Positions 25,813-35,212 of a DNA stretch of 64,000 nucleotides are shown one piece after another. This stretch comes from JAVVHH01 sp965276815. GTDB lineage: Bacteria > Pseudomonadota > Alphaproteobacteria > Acetobacterales > Acetobacteraceae. The notes beneath the pieces were generated by a model. It worked only from the letters and a program-made list of their open reading frames with translations. It had not been told where the DNA came from and did no database searches. The DNA is taken from assembly GCA_965276815.1 (NCBI GenBank), contig CBDIBE010000006.1:1-64000 (forward strand), written 5' to 3'. The translations under genes and the position numbers were made by a program. Each line of letters opens with the position of its first letter. Position 1 is the stretch's first letter.

Positions 25813-27372
25813 CCCCGGCGGCTTGCTCGTAATGTCGTAGGTGACTCGGTTGATCCCGCGCACCTCGTTGACGATCCGGGTCGCGACGCGGCTCAGGAAG
25901 GCGATGTCGAACGGGTAGATCTCTGCCGTCATGCCGTCCACGCTCGTCACCGCCCGGAGCGCGCACGCATTGTCGTACGTCCGCCCGTCGCCCATCACGC
26001 CCACGGTCCGCACCGGCAGCAGCACAGCAAACGCCTGCCAGATCGCGTCGTACAGCCCGGCCAGCCGGATCTCCTCGAGGAAAATGGCGTCGGCGCGGCG
26101 AAGGATCTCCAGCCGTTCCCGCGTCACCACGCCAGGGATCCGGATCGCCAGACCCGGCCCCGGGAACGGATGGCGCGACACGACTTGCTCCGGCACCCCA
26201 AGCTCGCGGCCCAGCGCCCGGACCTCGTCCTTGAACAGTTCCCGCAGCGGCTCGACCAGCTTCATCCGCATCCGCTCGGGCAGGCCGCCGACATTGTGGT
26301 GCGACTTGATCGTCGCACTCGGGCCGCCATGCGCGCTGATGCTCTCGATCACGTCCGGATACAGCGTCCCCTGCGCCAGGAAGTCGGCGCCGCCGATGCG
26401 CTCGGCCTCCGCCTCGAACACCTCGATGAACACCCGCCCGATCGTCTTGCGCTTGGCCTCCGGATCGCTCACCCCGTCGAGCTCGCGCAGGAACAATTCG
26501 CTCGCATCGCGGTGCACGAGCTTGATGTTGAACCGATCCCGCCAGGTGCGGACGACTTCCTCCACCTCGCCCAGCCGCAGCAGGCCACTATCGACGAAGA
26601 TGCAGGTGAGCTGGTCGCCAACCGCTTCATGGATGATCGCCGCGGCCACCGAACTGTCCACGCCGCCGGACAGGCCGCAGATCACTCGTCCCTGGCCCAC
26701 CTGCGCGCGGATGCGGGCAATGGCAGCCTCGCGGAACCCGGCCATGCTCCAGCCGCCGGACAGCCCGGCCACGCGGTGGGTAAAATTCTCCAGCAATTGC
26801 CGCCCGTGCGGCGTGTGGACGACCTCCGGGTGGAACTGGACGCCATAGTAGCGGCGGGCATCGTCCGCGATGGCGGCGAACGGCGCGCCTTCGCTGCGGG
26901 CAACGATGCGGAACCCGGGCGGCAGCCGGGTCACCCGGTCGCCGTGGTTCATCCAAACCGGCTCGCGCGCCCCTTGCGACCAGGCGCCATGGAACAGCTC
27001 GCAATCCTCCACCACCTCGGCGTACGCCTGCCCGTATTCCTGGTGGTCGCTGAGGCTGACCTCGCCGCCGAGCTGTGCGCACATCGCCTGCTGGCCGTAG
27101 CAAATCCCGAGGATGGGCAGACCGGAGTCGAAGACGGTGTCGGGGATGCGCGGCGATTCCGTGTGGGTGACGCTGGCCGGCCCGCCGGAAAGGATAATGG
27201 CGCGCGGGGCGAACGCCTCGATTTTGGCCGGATCCACGGTGGCCGGCAGGATTTCGCAGTAGATCCCGGACTCGCGGACCCGGCGGGCAATCAGTTGGGT
27301 GAACTGGCTGCCGAAATCGAGGATGAGCACACGGTCATGTTCCGGTGTGACGGGATCGGACAAGCGGTTCAC
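25795..27372 (-). CDS. guaA: GMP synthase (glutamine-hydrolysing)
   Basis: Converts XMP to GMP with ATP and glutamine. The 525-residue protein has an N-terminal class-I glutamine amidotransferase domain (LDFGSQFTQLIARRVRE, Cys91 in LGICYGQQ, His and Glu in VQFHPEVVHT) and an ATP-pyrophosphatase domain with the P-loop GLSGGVDSSVAA. It ends in the C-terminal dimerisation domain, with ITSKPPGTIEWE as the last residues. It is full length although the ICE is inserted at its 3' end. The GNAT gene ends only 1 bp upstream, suggesting one operon with rsmB. Confidence 0.98.
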   Translation of the reverse strand: MNRLSDPVTPEHDRVLILDFGSQFTQLIARRVRESGIYCEILPATVDPAKIEAFAPRAIILSGGPASVTHTESPRIPDTVFDSGLPILGICYGQQAMCAQLGGEVSLSDHQEYGQAYAEVVEDCELFHGAWSQGAREPVWMNHGDRVTRLPPGFRIVARSEGAPFAAIADDARRYYGVQFHPEVVHTPHGRQLLENFTHRVAGLSGGWSMAGFREAAIARIRAQVGQGRVICGLSGGVDSSVAAAIIHEAVGDQLTCIFVDSGLLRLGEVEEVVRTWRDRFNIKLVHRDASELFLRELDGVSDPEAKRKTIGRVFIEVFEAEAERIGGADFLAQGTLYPDVIESISAHGGPSATIKSHHNVGGLPERMRMKLVEPLRELFKDEVRALGRELGVPEQVVSRHPFPGPGLAIRIPGVVTRERLEILRRADAIFLEEIRLAGLYDAIWQAFAVLLPVRTVGVMGDGRTYDNACALRAVTSVDGMTAEIYPFDIAFLSRVATRIVNEVRGINRVTYDITSKPPGTIEWE

Positions 27373-27373
27373 C

Positions 27374-27895
27374 TCATGATTTCGCAGGCGTGGTCAGCAG
27401 CAGCTCGATGGGGTTCCAGACATAGGCGGTCTGCGGCACGGATACGCCGGCCACCGACACCCAGGACTCGGCCGCCTTCCGGCCGCCCAGGCGCTGATAG
27501 AACCACTTGCTGGGATTGTCGCGCAGCACCCAAAGGAACGCGCTGCCGCAACCGGACTTGGCCAGGCGGCTTCCGGCACTCTGCATCAGGGAGCGGCCGA
27601 TGCCATGCTCGCGCCAGTCATCCATCACGTACAGGGTCTCGATCTCGCCCTCCGCCAGTCCGGTGCGCGCGCGCCCGGCCGTGGCGAATCCGACAATCTT
27701 GTTATCCGCCTCGGCCACGAACACGATTCGGCCGACTTCGATCGAGGATTGATACATGAATGCCTGGCGCGGCAGCGAGAGCCGGGCGAGGAAGCCGTCC
27801 GGCAGGATCCCGGCATAGGCACTGCGCCAGGCCGCGACATGAACGCTGGCAATGCCGACCGCGTCGCCCGGAAGCGCCAACTGGACGCGGATCAT
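27374..27895 (-). CDS. GNAT-family N-acetyltransferase
   Basis: Protein of 173 residues. ATG 27895 overlaps the rsmB stop by 4 bp and starts the GNAT fold (IRVQLALPGDAVGIASVHVA); the longer ORF upstream is the shadow of rsmB. The acetyl-CoA pyrophosphate loop is REHGIGRSLMQSAGSRL, preceded by GEIETLYVMDDW, and the last motif is LRDNPSKWFYQRLGG. The acceptor substrate is unknown. It lies between rsmB and guaA on the same strand. Confidence 0.92.
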   Translation of the reverse strand: MIRVQLALPGDAVGIASVHVAAWRSAYAGILPDGFLARLSLPRQAFMYQSSIEVGRIVFVAEADNKIVGFATAGRARTGLAEGEIETLYVMDDWREHGIGRSLMQSAGSRLAKSGCGSAFLWVLRDNPSKWFYQRLGGRKAAESWVSVAGVSVPQTAYVWNPIELLLTTPAKS

Positions 27896-29187
27896 TCGCC
27901 GCGCTCCAGCACGGCGCCGAAGAACCCGTCCGTATGATGGCGCAACGGGGTCAGCATGAGATACGGCCCAGGACCCGGCATGGCGGCCGGCAGGGTCCAG
28001 GCCTGATCGAGCGGTACCAGCCGGAAACCGGGCGTGCGCTGGAGGAAAGCATCGACCTGCATCTCGTTCTCCTGCTGCAGCAGGGAGCACGTTGCATAGA
28101 TAAGGCGTCCGCCTGGCCGCACCAACCGTGCCGCCGCGTCCAGAATGCCCGCCTGTTTGGGGAGGAGCTCCTCCAGGTCGCGCTCACGCAGCCGATGGCG
28201 GGCATCCGGGTTGCGCCGCCAGGTCCCGGTGCCGGTGCAGGGCGCATCGATGAGGACCCGGTCGAACGACCCGGCGCGGCGCTTGGCCCATTTGTCCCCG
28301 GCCGTCACGAGGTGCCGCTCGGCATTATGCACCCCGGCGCGCCGCAGCCGCCGGACCGCCCCGTCGAGCCGCGGCGCGGACACATCGCACGCGACCAGAT
28401 GGCCGCGGTTCTGCATCTGCATCGCCAGCGCGAGCGTCTTGCCCCCGGCGCCGGCGCACCAATCGACGACGCGCATCTCCGGCGTCGCGCCCACGAGCGC
28501 GGCGACGAGCTGGCTGCCCTCGTCCTGGATCTCCACCAGCCCGGACTGGAACGCCGCACCTGAGGTGACCGCCCGGCGGCCGTCGATGCGCAAGCCCCAG
28601 GGCGAGAGCGGCGTGTTCTCTGTCTCCAGGCCTTCGGTGAGCAGCGCCTCGTGCGCCGCCTCGCGCGTGGTCTTGAGCAAGTTGGCGCGCAGGTCGAGCG
28701 GCGCCGGGTCTAGCGAGGCCTGCATCTCCGAAGCCAGCGCCGTGCCAAAGCGCGCCTCGAGGTGCGGCAGAACCCAATCTGGGAACTCGAGCCGGGCCGG
28801 TAGGGGCATGTCCGGGTGCTCGAGCGTGTGGCCTTCCAGGGCACGCGCGGCGTCGGCTTCCGGCTGCACGAGCGGCGCCGGCGCGTATTGACCGCCGGAG
28901 AAGGCCTGGCGCAAGCCGGAAAAATTCCAGCCTTCGAGCAGCAGCGAGGCGGCGGTGAGCAGCCTGGGTGTCGGCGCCGCCTCGACGCGGGCGATCCACC
29001 AGCCCAGCCGCCGGCGTGCCCGCAACACGCGCCAACTTCGGTCGCTGACCGCCTTCCGGTCGCCGGAGCCGATGTAGCGGCGGGCGCGGAAGAAGTCGTT
29101 GGCGACGGCGTCAGCGGGGCGGTTCGGCCGGGCCTCGATGTCGGTCAGGAGGTCTATAGCGGCGGCGAGGCGGGCTGAAGGGGTCAT
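27892..29187 (-). CDS. rsmB: RsmB/NOP-family rRNA (cytosine-5) methyltransferase
   Basis: RNA m5C methyltransferase of 431 residues. The N-terminal NusB-like part is followed by a Rossmann domain: motif I VVDWCAGAGGKTLALA, motif IV DAPCTGTGTWRRNPDA with its Cys, and motif VI LIYATCSLLQQEN with the catalytic Cys. rsmB next to guaA is a frequent alphaproteobacterial arrangement. It may be the 16S m5C967 enzyme, but paralogues with other targets exist. Confidence 0.9.
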   Translation of the reverse strand: MTPSARLAAAIDLLTDIEARPNRPADAVANDFFRARRYIGSGDRKAVSDRSWRVLRARRRLGWWIARVEAAPTPRLLTAASLLLEGWNFSGLRQAFSGGQYAPAPLVQPEADAARALEGHTLEHPDMPLPARLEFPDWVLPHLEARFGTALASEMQASLDPAPLDLRANLLKTTREAAHEALLTEGLETENTPLSPWGLRIDGRRAVTSGAAFQSGLVEIQDEGSQLVAALVGATPEMRVVDWCAGAGGKTLALAMQMQNRGHLVACDVSAPRLDGAVRRLRRAGVHNAERHLVTAGDKWAKRRAGSFDRVLIDAPCTGTGTWRRNPDARHRLRERDLEELLPKQAGILDAAARLVRPGGRLIYATCSLLQQENEMQVDAFLQRTPGFRLVPLDQAWTLPAAMPGPGPYLMLTPLRHHTDGFFGAVLERGE

Positions 29188-29211
29188 GGTTTGGGGGTGA
29201 TAGTCCGATTT

Positions 29212-29244
29212 CTCCCTCTCCCTTCGGGGCCCTCCGGGAGAGGG
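29212..29244. repeat. Palindromic GGGAGAGGG-type backbone repeat
   Basis: Imperfect palindrome with arms CCCTCTCCC and GGGAGAGGG around TTCGGGGCCCTCC. It lies between rsmB and the flavin oxidoreductase gene. It belongs to the dispersed family also seen near 39.0, 54.4, 57.4 and 63.5 kb and could form a stem-loop terminating either gene. Confidence 0.7.
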
Positions 29245-29269
29245 TTTGCGAGCGCCGCGCTAGTAGCGA

Positions 29270-30682
29270 CTAACGCCCGGTCAGGATCCGTTCCACCAAT
29301 TGCTTCACGTTCGGGATGAAGCCATTGGAATAAAACGGGTCGCTCGCGAACCGGTAGGCATTGTGGCCGCTGAACATAAGCTGGTTTTCGATCTCTTCCG
29401 GCGTCTGGTCGTCGCGGCGAACCTCCTGCAGCGTCTTCTGGATGCAGAAACTGCGCGGGTCGGCCTTCTTGCCGTTGTCGAAATCGGGCTCGTGCTGGCT
29501 CCAATTGCTAAACCGGCAGGAACTGAGGCAGCCCATGCAGGCGACCATGTCGGCGGTGAGCTGCGATGCCTTCTCGGGTGTGACGAAGATCAGCGTGCTG
29601 TCCGGCGTGCGCATCGCCTCGGTGAACCCGGCGCGAATCCAGCCCTCGACCGCGAACAAATCGCTCGGCGTCAGATACACCGCCCGTTTGCGCGGGCCGA
29701 TACCCAGCATGGCCGTGTGCTCGCCGATCGGCTCGGTCGTGTAGGCGACCTGGCGCTCGCCGCGCTCGCGCAGCTCCTGGATGAAGCCGTTATTGACGGC
29801 GCTCGAGTAGAAGCCGGTCGGGCTGAACTTGTTGAGGAAGACGTCGCCTTCCTTCAGCGTCAGCAGCCGGCGCTTCCAGGCATCGCTGATCGGGCTCTCC
29901 TGGGTCAGCAACGGCCGCGTGCCGAATTGAAAAGCGATCGGGCCGAGCTCCGGATTGTCGATCCAGTCCTCCCACTCCTCCAGCCACCAGACGCCGCCCG
30001 CCATGATGATCGGGGTCTGGTCGAGCCCGAAGGTGCGCATCAGCTTGCGAAGCGCCAGCACGCGCGGATAGGGATCCTCCGGCCGCTCCGGGTCTTCGCC
30101 GTTGGAAAGGCCGTTGTGGCCGCCGGCCAGCCACGGGTCTTCGTAGACCACTCCGCCGAGCAGGGAGGCGGCCTTGGAATAGGCGCGCTTCCACAGCGCG
30201 TTGAAGGCGCGCGAGGAGGAGACAATCGGGTAGTAGTAGACGCCGAACTTGGCTGCGATCTCGGACAAGCGATACGGCATCCCGGCGCCGCAGGTCAGGC
30301 CGTGCACCAGCCCCTTGGCTCCTTCGAGCACGCCGGTGATGACGCGCTCGGCGCCGCCCATCTCCCAGAGGATGTTGGCGTGGATGCGCCCCTTGCTGCC
30401 GGCAATGTCCCAGGCCCGCTTGGCCTGCGCGATGCCGCCGTGGATGCCGAAACGGATCAGCTCCTCGTGCCGCTCGCGCCTTGTGCGGCCCTCGTAAATC
30501 TGCGGGATCGGGTTGCCGACCTCGTCATAAAAGTCAGCGTTGACGGCGCTGAACGTCCCGGCGCCCCCCGACTCCGCCCAATGGCCGGAGGAGATGCCGT
30601 TCGACACGCCAATGCCCTTGCCACCCTCGATGAGCGGCAACAGCTCTACCCCGCCCATTCGGATCGTGTTGACCGCTTTCAT
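29270..30682 (-). CDS. Nitronate monooxygenase / FMN-dependent oxidoreductase-like protein
   Basis: A 470-residue protein of the NAD(P)H-dependent flavin oxidoreductase (2-nitropropane dioxygenase) family with a TIM-barrel FMN domain: KGIGVSNGISSGHWAESGGA, VHGLTCGAGMPYRLSEIA, TPIIMAGGVWWLEEWEDW, PIAFQFGTRPLLTQESP. It is longer than typical nitronate monooxygenases (about 330-370). The extra C-terminal part holds a cysteine cluster, ACMGCLSSCRFSNW, with another Cys in RSFCIQKTL, which may bind a metal or Fe-S centre. Substrate unknown. It stands alone between rsmB and pnp. Confidence 0.8.
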   Translation of the reverse strand: MKAVNTIRMGGVELLPLIEGGKGIGVSNGISSGHWAESGGAGTFSAVNADFYDEVGNPIPQIYEGRTRRERHEELIRFGIHGGIAQAKRAWDIAGSKGRIHANILWEMGGAERVITGVLEGAKGLVHGLTCGAGMPYRLSEIAAKFGVYYYPIVSSSRAFNALWKRAYSKAASLLGGVVYEDPWLAGGHNGLSNGEDPERPEDPYPRVLALRKLMRTFGLDQTPIIMAGGVWWLEEWEDWIDNPELGPIAFQFGTRPLLTQESPISDAWKRRLLTLKEGDVFLNKFSPTGFYSSAVNNGFIQELRERGERQVAYTTEPIGEHTAMLGIGPRKRAVYLTPSDLFAVEGWIRAGFTEAMRTPDSTLIFVTPEKASQLTADMVACMGCLSSCRFSNWSQHEPDFDNGKKADPRSFCIQKTLQEVRRDDQTPEEIENQLMFSGHNAYRFASDPFYSNGFIPNVKQLVERILTGR

Positions 30683-30766
30683 GCCCGCCGAGATCCCGGT
30701 GTCACATATTTGAAACTTTGGGCCGCCAGACCCGAGTTTGTAGATGCGGCGGCCCTGCTTGCAGCC

Positions 30767-32998
30767 TTATTCCGCCGCGTCGGAACGCTCGCGCGCCCGC
30801 TCATGATCGCCGCGGTGCTCCCGGTCGCCCCGCCCTTCACCACCGCGTCCTTCGCCACCGCGTCCTTCGCCCCGGCCGGGCTTGGAGCCGACTTGCTCGG
30901 TGATGTCCGCCCCGGTCTGCTGATCGACCACGCGCATCGACAGCTTAACCTTGCCGCGGTCGTCAAAGCCGAGGACCTTGACTTTCACCGGGTCGCCTTC
31001 CTTGACCACGTCCGTGGTCTTGTTGACCCGGCCCTGCTGCAGCTCGCTGATGTGCACCAGCCCGTCGCGCGCACCGAGGAAGTTCACGAACGCTCCGAAC
31101 TCGGCGGTCTTGACCACCTTGCCGTTGTAGATCACGCCCACTTCGGGCTCGGCGACGATCCCGCGGATCATGTCGATCGCCTTCTGGCTGGCCTCCTCGG
31201 AGGTCGCGGCGACCTTGATCGTGCCGTCATCCTCGATGTCGATCTTGGCGCCCGATTGCTCGACGATGTCGCGGATCACCTTGCCGCCGGTGCCGATCAC
31301 CTCGCGGATCTTCTCCTTCGGTACGGTGATGATCGTGATGCGCGGCGCTGTGGCGGCGACGTCGGTGCGCGCGCCCTGGATCGCCTTGGCCATCTCGTCC
31401 AGGATGTGCATCCGTCCGTCCCGCGCTTGATCGAGCGCAATGCGCATGATTTCAGGCGTGATCGAGGTGATCTTGATGTCCATCTGTAGCGAGGTGATGC
31501 CCTGTTCCGACCCGGCGACCTTGAAGTCCATATCGCCGAGATGGTCCTCGTCGCCCAGGATGTCGGACAGTACGGCGAAGCCGCGGTCCTCCTTGATCAG
31601 CCCCATGGCGATGCCGGCCACTGGGCGGGCCAGCTTTACGCCGGCATCCATCAGCGACAGGCTGGTGCCGCACACGGTTGCCATGCTCGAGCTGCCGTTG
31701 CTCTCGGTGATCTCCGAGACCACGCGCATCGTATATGGAAAAACGTCCTTGGCCGGCAGCACCGGACGGATCGCGCGATAGGCGAGCTTGCCATGGCCGA
31801 TCTCGCGCCGGCCGGGGCTGCCCATTCTCCCCGCCTCACCAACGGAGTAGGGCGGGAAATTGTAGTGCAGCATGAAGTGCTCGCGGCGCTCGCCCTCGAG
31901 CGCGTCGATCACCTGCTCGTCCTGGCCAGTCCCGAGCGTGGCAACGCAGAGCGCCTGCGTCTCGCCACGGGTGAACAGCGCCGAACCATGCGCACGGGGC
32001 AGCACGCCGACCTCTGCGACAATCGGACGCACGGTCGTGGTGTCGCGGCCGTCGATGCGCAGCCCAGTGTCGAGAATAGCGTTGCGGACCACAGCGGCCT
32101 CGACGTCCTTGAGCAGCAGCTTGGCCGCCTCGACGTTCAATCCCTCGCCGGCCAGCGTCTCAGACACCTGCTTCTTGGCGGCGCTGACCGCGTCATGGCG
32201 TAGGCCCTTATGCACTTCCTTGTAGGCGTCGGCGAGCGGGGCGGTGGCGAGCTCCTGCACCCGGGCCTGCAGTGCGGCCTGCTCCGCCGTCGGCTCCGGG
32301 AGCGCCCAGGGCTCTTTGGCGGCGTGCTCGGCGAGTTCGATGATCGCCTGGATCACTGGCTGCATCTGCTGATGGCCGAAGGAGACGGCGCCGAGCATGA
32401 TGTCCTCGCTCAGCTCATGGGCCTCGGACTCGACCATCAGCACGCCCTCGCTGGTGCCGGCGACGACTAGGTCGAGCGTGGCGCCCGACGATTGTTCCAC
32501 CAACGGATTCAGCACGTAGGCGCCGTCGATGTAGCCGACGCGGGCGGCGGCGATCGGGCCGAAGAACGGGATGCCGGAGAGGGTCAGCGCCGCCGAGCAG
32601 CCGATCATGGCCACGACGTCGGGGTCGTTTTCCATGTCGTGGCTGAGCACGGTGGCGATCACCTGGACCTCGTTGCGGAACCCCTCGGGGAAGAGGGGGC
32701 GGATCGGCCGGTCGATCAGGCGGCTGACCAAGACCTCCTTCTCGGAGGGCCGGCCTTCGCGCTTGAAAAAGCCGCCGGGGATCTTGCCGGCGGCAAAGGT
32801 CTTTTCCTGATAGTTGACGGTCAGCGGGAAGAAGTCCTGGCCGGGCCTGGTGCTGCGCACGCCAACCGCGGTGCAGAGCACGATCGTGTCGCCATAGCGG
32901 GCCATGACGGCGCCATCGGCCTGGCGGGCGACCTTGCCAGTTTCCAGGATGAGCTTGCGCCCGCCCCAGTCAAGCTCCTTGCGAAAGTAGTTGAACAT
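30767..32998 (-). CDS. pnp: Polyribonucleotide nucleotidyltransferase (PNPase)
   Basis: Phosphorolytic 3'-5' exoribonuclease of 743 residues: two RNase PH domains (FFPLTVNYQEKTFAAGKIPG, FMLHYNFPPYSVGEAGRMGS), then a KH domain (VPKEKIREVIGTGGKVIRD) and an S1 domain (YNGKVVKTAEFGAFVNFLG). It ends in a hydrophilic tail with Arg/Gly/Glu repeats after about residue 705, which may bind RNA or partners. It follows rpsO on the same strand, as in many bacteria. Confidence 0.98.
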   Translation of the reverse strand: MFNYFRKELDWGGRKLILETGKVARQADGAVMARYGDTIVLCTAVGVRSTRPGQDFFPLTVNYQEKTFAAGKIPGGFFKREGRPSEKEVLVSRLIDRPIRPLFPEGFRNEVQVIATVLSHDMENDPDVVAMIGCSAALTLSGIPFFGPIAAARVGYIDGAYVLNPLVEQSSGATLDLVVAGTSEGVLMVESEAHELSEDIMLGAVSFGHQQMQPVIQAIIELAEHAAKEPWALPEPTAEQAALQARVQELATAPLADAYKEVHKGLRHDAVSAAKKQVSETLAGEGLNVEAAKLLLKDVEAAVVRNAILDTGLRIDGRDTTTVRPIVAEVGVLPRAHGSALFTRGETQALCVATLGTGQDEQVIDALEGERREHFMLHYNFPPYSVGEAGRMGSPGRREIGHGKLAYRAIRPVLPAKDVFPYTMRVVSEITESNGSSSMATVCGTSLSLMDAGVKLARPVAGIAMGLIKEDRGFAVLSDILGDEDHLGDMDFKVAGSEQGITSLQMDIKITSITPEIMRIALDQARDGRMHILDEMAKAIQGARTDVAATAPRITIITVPKEKIREVIGTGGKVIRDIVEQSGAKIDIEDDGTIKVAATSEEASQKAIDMIRGIVAEPEVGVIYNGKVVKTAEFGAFVNFLGARDGLVHISELQQGRVNKTTDVVKEGDPVKVKVLGFDDRGKVKLSMRVVDQQTGADITEQVGSKPGRGEGRGGEGRGGEGRGDREHRGDHERARERSDAAE

Positions 32999-33152
32999 AA
33001 AAAATTCGTCCTTGTTGCGCCGAACGGAGCCTTGCGGGGGCGGGTGCGGCGTCTCGGGCTACATGGGCGCGGTCTGCTGCTTTTACAGCCGCGGAGCCAG
33101 GTGGCCTGAGGCGCCGTCGCGATCCCTTACCGGGCCTTCGCGGCGGTGGTGA

Positions 33153-33176
33153 CCCGGCGCCGCCATTGGCGCCGGG
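33153..33176 (-). promoter_or_regulatory. Stem-loop in the rpsO-pnp spacer
   Basis: Perfect 9-bp stem CCCGGCGCC / GGCGCCGGG with a 6-nt loop, 11 bp after the rpsO stop and before pnp. No T-run follows, so it is not a clear intrinsic terminator. In Escherichia coli the same spacer holds an RNase III-processed hairpin that controls pnp; a similar role here is an inference from position. Confidence 0.55.
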
Positions 33177-33186
33177 ATCGCATATG

Positions 33187-33456
33187 TTAGCGCCGGAGAC
33201 CGAGCCGCGATATTAGCGTTTGGTAACGCGTGCGGTCCTTATGGCTCAGATAGTCCAGCAGCCGGCGCCGGCGGCCGACGAGCATCAGCAGGCCGCGACG
33301 GCTGTGGAAGTCCTTGGCATGCGTCTTGAGATGATCGGTCAGGTTGGTGATGCGCTCGGTGAGGAGTGCCACCTGGACCTCGGGGCTGCCGGTATCGGCG
33401 GCGGCTTGCGCGTATTCGGACACGAGCGCCGTGCGGCGCTCCGCGGTAATCGACAT
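33187..33456 (-). CDS. rpsO: 30S ribosomal protein S15
   Basis: Protein of 89 residues, the usual S15 length, with typical text TGSPEVQVALLTERITNLTD, HLKTHAKDFHSRRGLLMLVG, RRRRLLDYL and the C-terminal LGLR-type end (SRLGLRR). It binds 16S rRNA at the central domain. It lies between truB and pnp on the same strand. Confidence 0.98.
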   Translation of the reverse strand: MSITAERRTALVSEYAQAAADTGSPEVQVALLTERITNLTDHLKTHAKDFHSRRGLLMLVGRRRRLLDYLSHKDRTRYQTLISRLGLRR

Positions 33457-33478
33457 CGGATTGACTCCGTGAAAAGGG

Positions 33479-34399
33479 TTACAGAAGGCGTTCGGGCTTC
33501 AGCCAGCCGTCGCTGAGACGGCAAAGCCCGATCACGCGCCCCCCCGCCATCGCGCGGGCCAATCCGCCATCGGGATTGGCTGCTCGCGGGATTCGGCCCA
33601 TCAAGTCAACCAGGTTGATCGCCTGGCCATTGGATAGGCCGAAGGCCTCCGCTTGGGTCAAGGCCAGCGCCGGGATGTCGGCCAGCGCGGTCGCGACCGG
33701 AAGCAAAAGGTCCGGGGAAGCGGGCGGTGTATCTTCGTTAGCTAGGCATTTGTCCAGCGAAATCGATTGCTGTTCTGTGAAAGGCCCAACCCGCAGCCTG
33801 CGCAGGGCCGCCACATGGCCGAAGGTGCCGGTCGCCTGGGCCAGGTCGCGGGCCAGGCTGCGCATATAGACGCCCTTGCCGGACTGCACTTCAAAGATGG
33901 CTGTTTCGGCATCAAGTCGCTCCACCAGCTCGAACCGGTCGACCCGAGCCGGGCGCGGCGGCAACTCGGGCGCGCGGCCCTCACGCGCCATGTCATAGGC
34001 CCGTTCGCCGGCGACCTTGATCGCCGAGAAAGCCGGCGGGACCTGCATGATGTCGCCGATGAAGCGCGGCAAGGCGGCCGTGAGTTCTTCGTCGGTAGGG
34101 CGGCCCGCGGAGGTGGCGATGACTGCGCCGTCCGCATCATCGGTATCGCGCGCCTCGCCCAGCCGCAGCGTGAACCGATACAACTTGGTGCCGTCCATGA
34201 CATAGGGGACCGTCTTGGTGGCCGCCCCGAAGGCGATCGGCAGCACGCCGGTCGCCAGCGGGTCGAGCGTGCCGCCATGCCCGGCCTTTTGCGCATCGAA
34301 GCCGCGACGGACTTTGTTGACGACGTCGGTGCTGGTGAGTCCGGCCGGCTTATCAATGACGAGCCACCCGTCGAGCGGGCGGCCACGCTTTTTACGCAT
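33479..34399 (-). CDS. truB: tRNA pseudouridine(55) synthase
   Basis: TruB, 306 residues, makes pseudouridine 55 in the tRNA T-loop. Catalytic Asp46 lies in GHGGTLDPLATGVLPI; other family segments are GWLVIDKPAGLTSTDVVNKV, VPPAFSAIKVAGERAYDMAR and GKGVYMRSLARDLA. rbfA and infB, which often precede truB, are not next to it here; a methyltransferase gene lies upstream instead. Confidence 0.97.
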   Translation of the reverse strand: MRKKRGRPLDGWLVIDKPAGLTSTDVVNKVRRGFDAQKAGHGGTLDPLATGVLPIAFGAATKTVPYVMDGTKLYRFTLRLGEARDTDDADGAVIATSAGRPTDEELTAALPRFIGDIMQVPPAFSAIKVAGERAYDMAREGRAPELPPRPARVDRFELVERLDAETAIFEVQSGKGVYMRSLARDLAQATGTFGHVAALRRLRVGPFTEQQSISLDKCLANEDTPPASPDLLLPVATALADIPALALTQAEAFGLSNGQAINLVDLMGRIPRAANPDGGLARAMAGGRVIGLCRLSDGWLKPERLL

Positions 34400-34492
34400 C
34401 GAATATCCTGAAAGGTGAACGACAAGTATAGCGTGCCGAAGCGGGGAGTTCTATCGGCGCAGGGAGGCTTTCTACGTCCGTTGGCGGCACGG

Positions 34493-35146
34493 CTAAGAGG
34501 GTGGCAGCGGCGGGATCATCGCGGCAAACTTCTTGCCCGCTGCACCTCGCTCAAACACCGCGATGCTGTCATAGAAATGCATCGATAGCGTGCTGCTCGT
34601 GAAGTCGGTCGGGGTTAGCCCTTCCTTGATCCAATCGGCATTGAGTTCGTCAATCAGTCCCTTACTCCTCTCTATAAAGGTACTTTCCCGACGCAGCCCG
34701 CCCCCATATGCGGGATCGTAGGCCGTATGAAGGTCTTCGATCATGTAGACGCCGGTTTTCGACATTCTTGGATAAAGGAAGCTGAAAGAGGCGTTTACGT
34801 GGGCCATTTGGTGGCTTCCGTCATCCAGAACCACGTCAAACGGGCCGAACTCTTCAAGCAGAGAAGCTAGAAATGCAGGGTCTGATTGATCGCCGAGCCT
34901 GACCTCGATTTGGTCCTCCTCAAACGCTTTGCATGCCGGCTGATTGTCAATGCCAACGATTCGAGCATAAGGACCGAAGTAACGCTTCCATAACTGAAGC
35001 GATCCACCTTGACCGATTCCGATCTCAAGGAAGGTCATCGATTGATTAATGTAGCGGCAAAAGTGCCGTTCATAGGCGGGAAAGTAATGCTTCCACTTGA
35101 AGATTGTCCGGCCTGTGTTGCTCAGGAAGCCTTCCCATAAACTCAT
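34493..35146 (-). CDS. Class-I SAM-dependent methyltransferase (MycE/TylF-like)
   Basis: Protein of 217 residues. The SAM-binding region is FLEIGIGQGGSLQLWKRYFG, then RIVGIDNQPACKAF and FDVVLDDGSHQMAHVNASF. The DDGSH motif resembles metal-dependent O-methyltransferases and cephalosporin-hydroxylase-like proteins of the macrolide or rhamnosyl type. By eye it is more AT-rich than its neighbours, with codons such as AAA and ATT more common, so it may be acquired. It sits alone between truB and the DUF993 operon. Acceptor unknown. Confidence 0.82.
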   Translation of the reverse strand: MSLWEGFLSNTGRTIFKWKHYFPAYERHFCRYINQSMTFLEIGIGQGGSLQLWKRYFGPYARIVGIDNQPACKAFEEDQIEVRLGDQSDPAFLASLLEEFGPFDVVLDDGSHQMAHVNASFSFLYPRMSKTGVYMIEDLHTAYDPAYGGGLRRESTFIERSKGLIDELNADWIKEGLTPTDFTSSTLSMHFYDSIAVFERGAAGKKFAAMIPPLPPS

Positions 35147-35212
35147 CCGTCACACTCCGTTTTGGCGCGATCTGTAGATGCACGCGGGCAATCGGCCGCT
35201 GCTACATCAGCA

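Noticed and set aside
28145..28891. Long plus-strand ORFs across rsmB
   Set aside because: They are antisense shadows caused by high GC; the minus-strand RsmB has all motifs.
29300..31489. 729-codon plus-strand ORF across the flavin enzyme and pnp
   Set aside because: It is antisense to two clear genes and matches no family.
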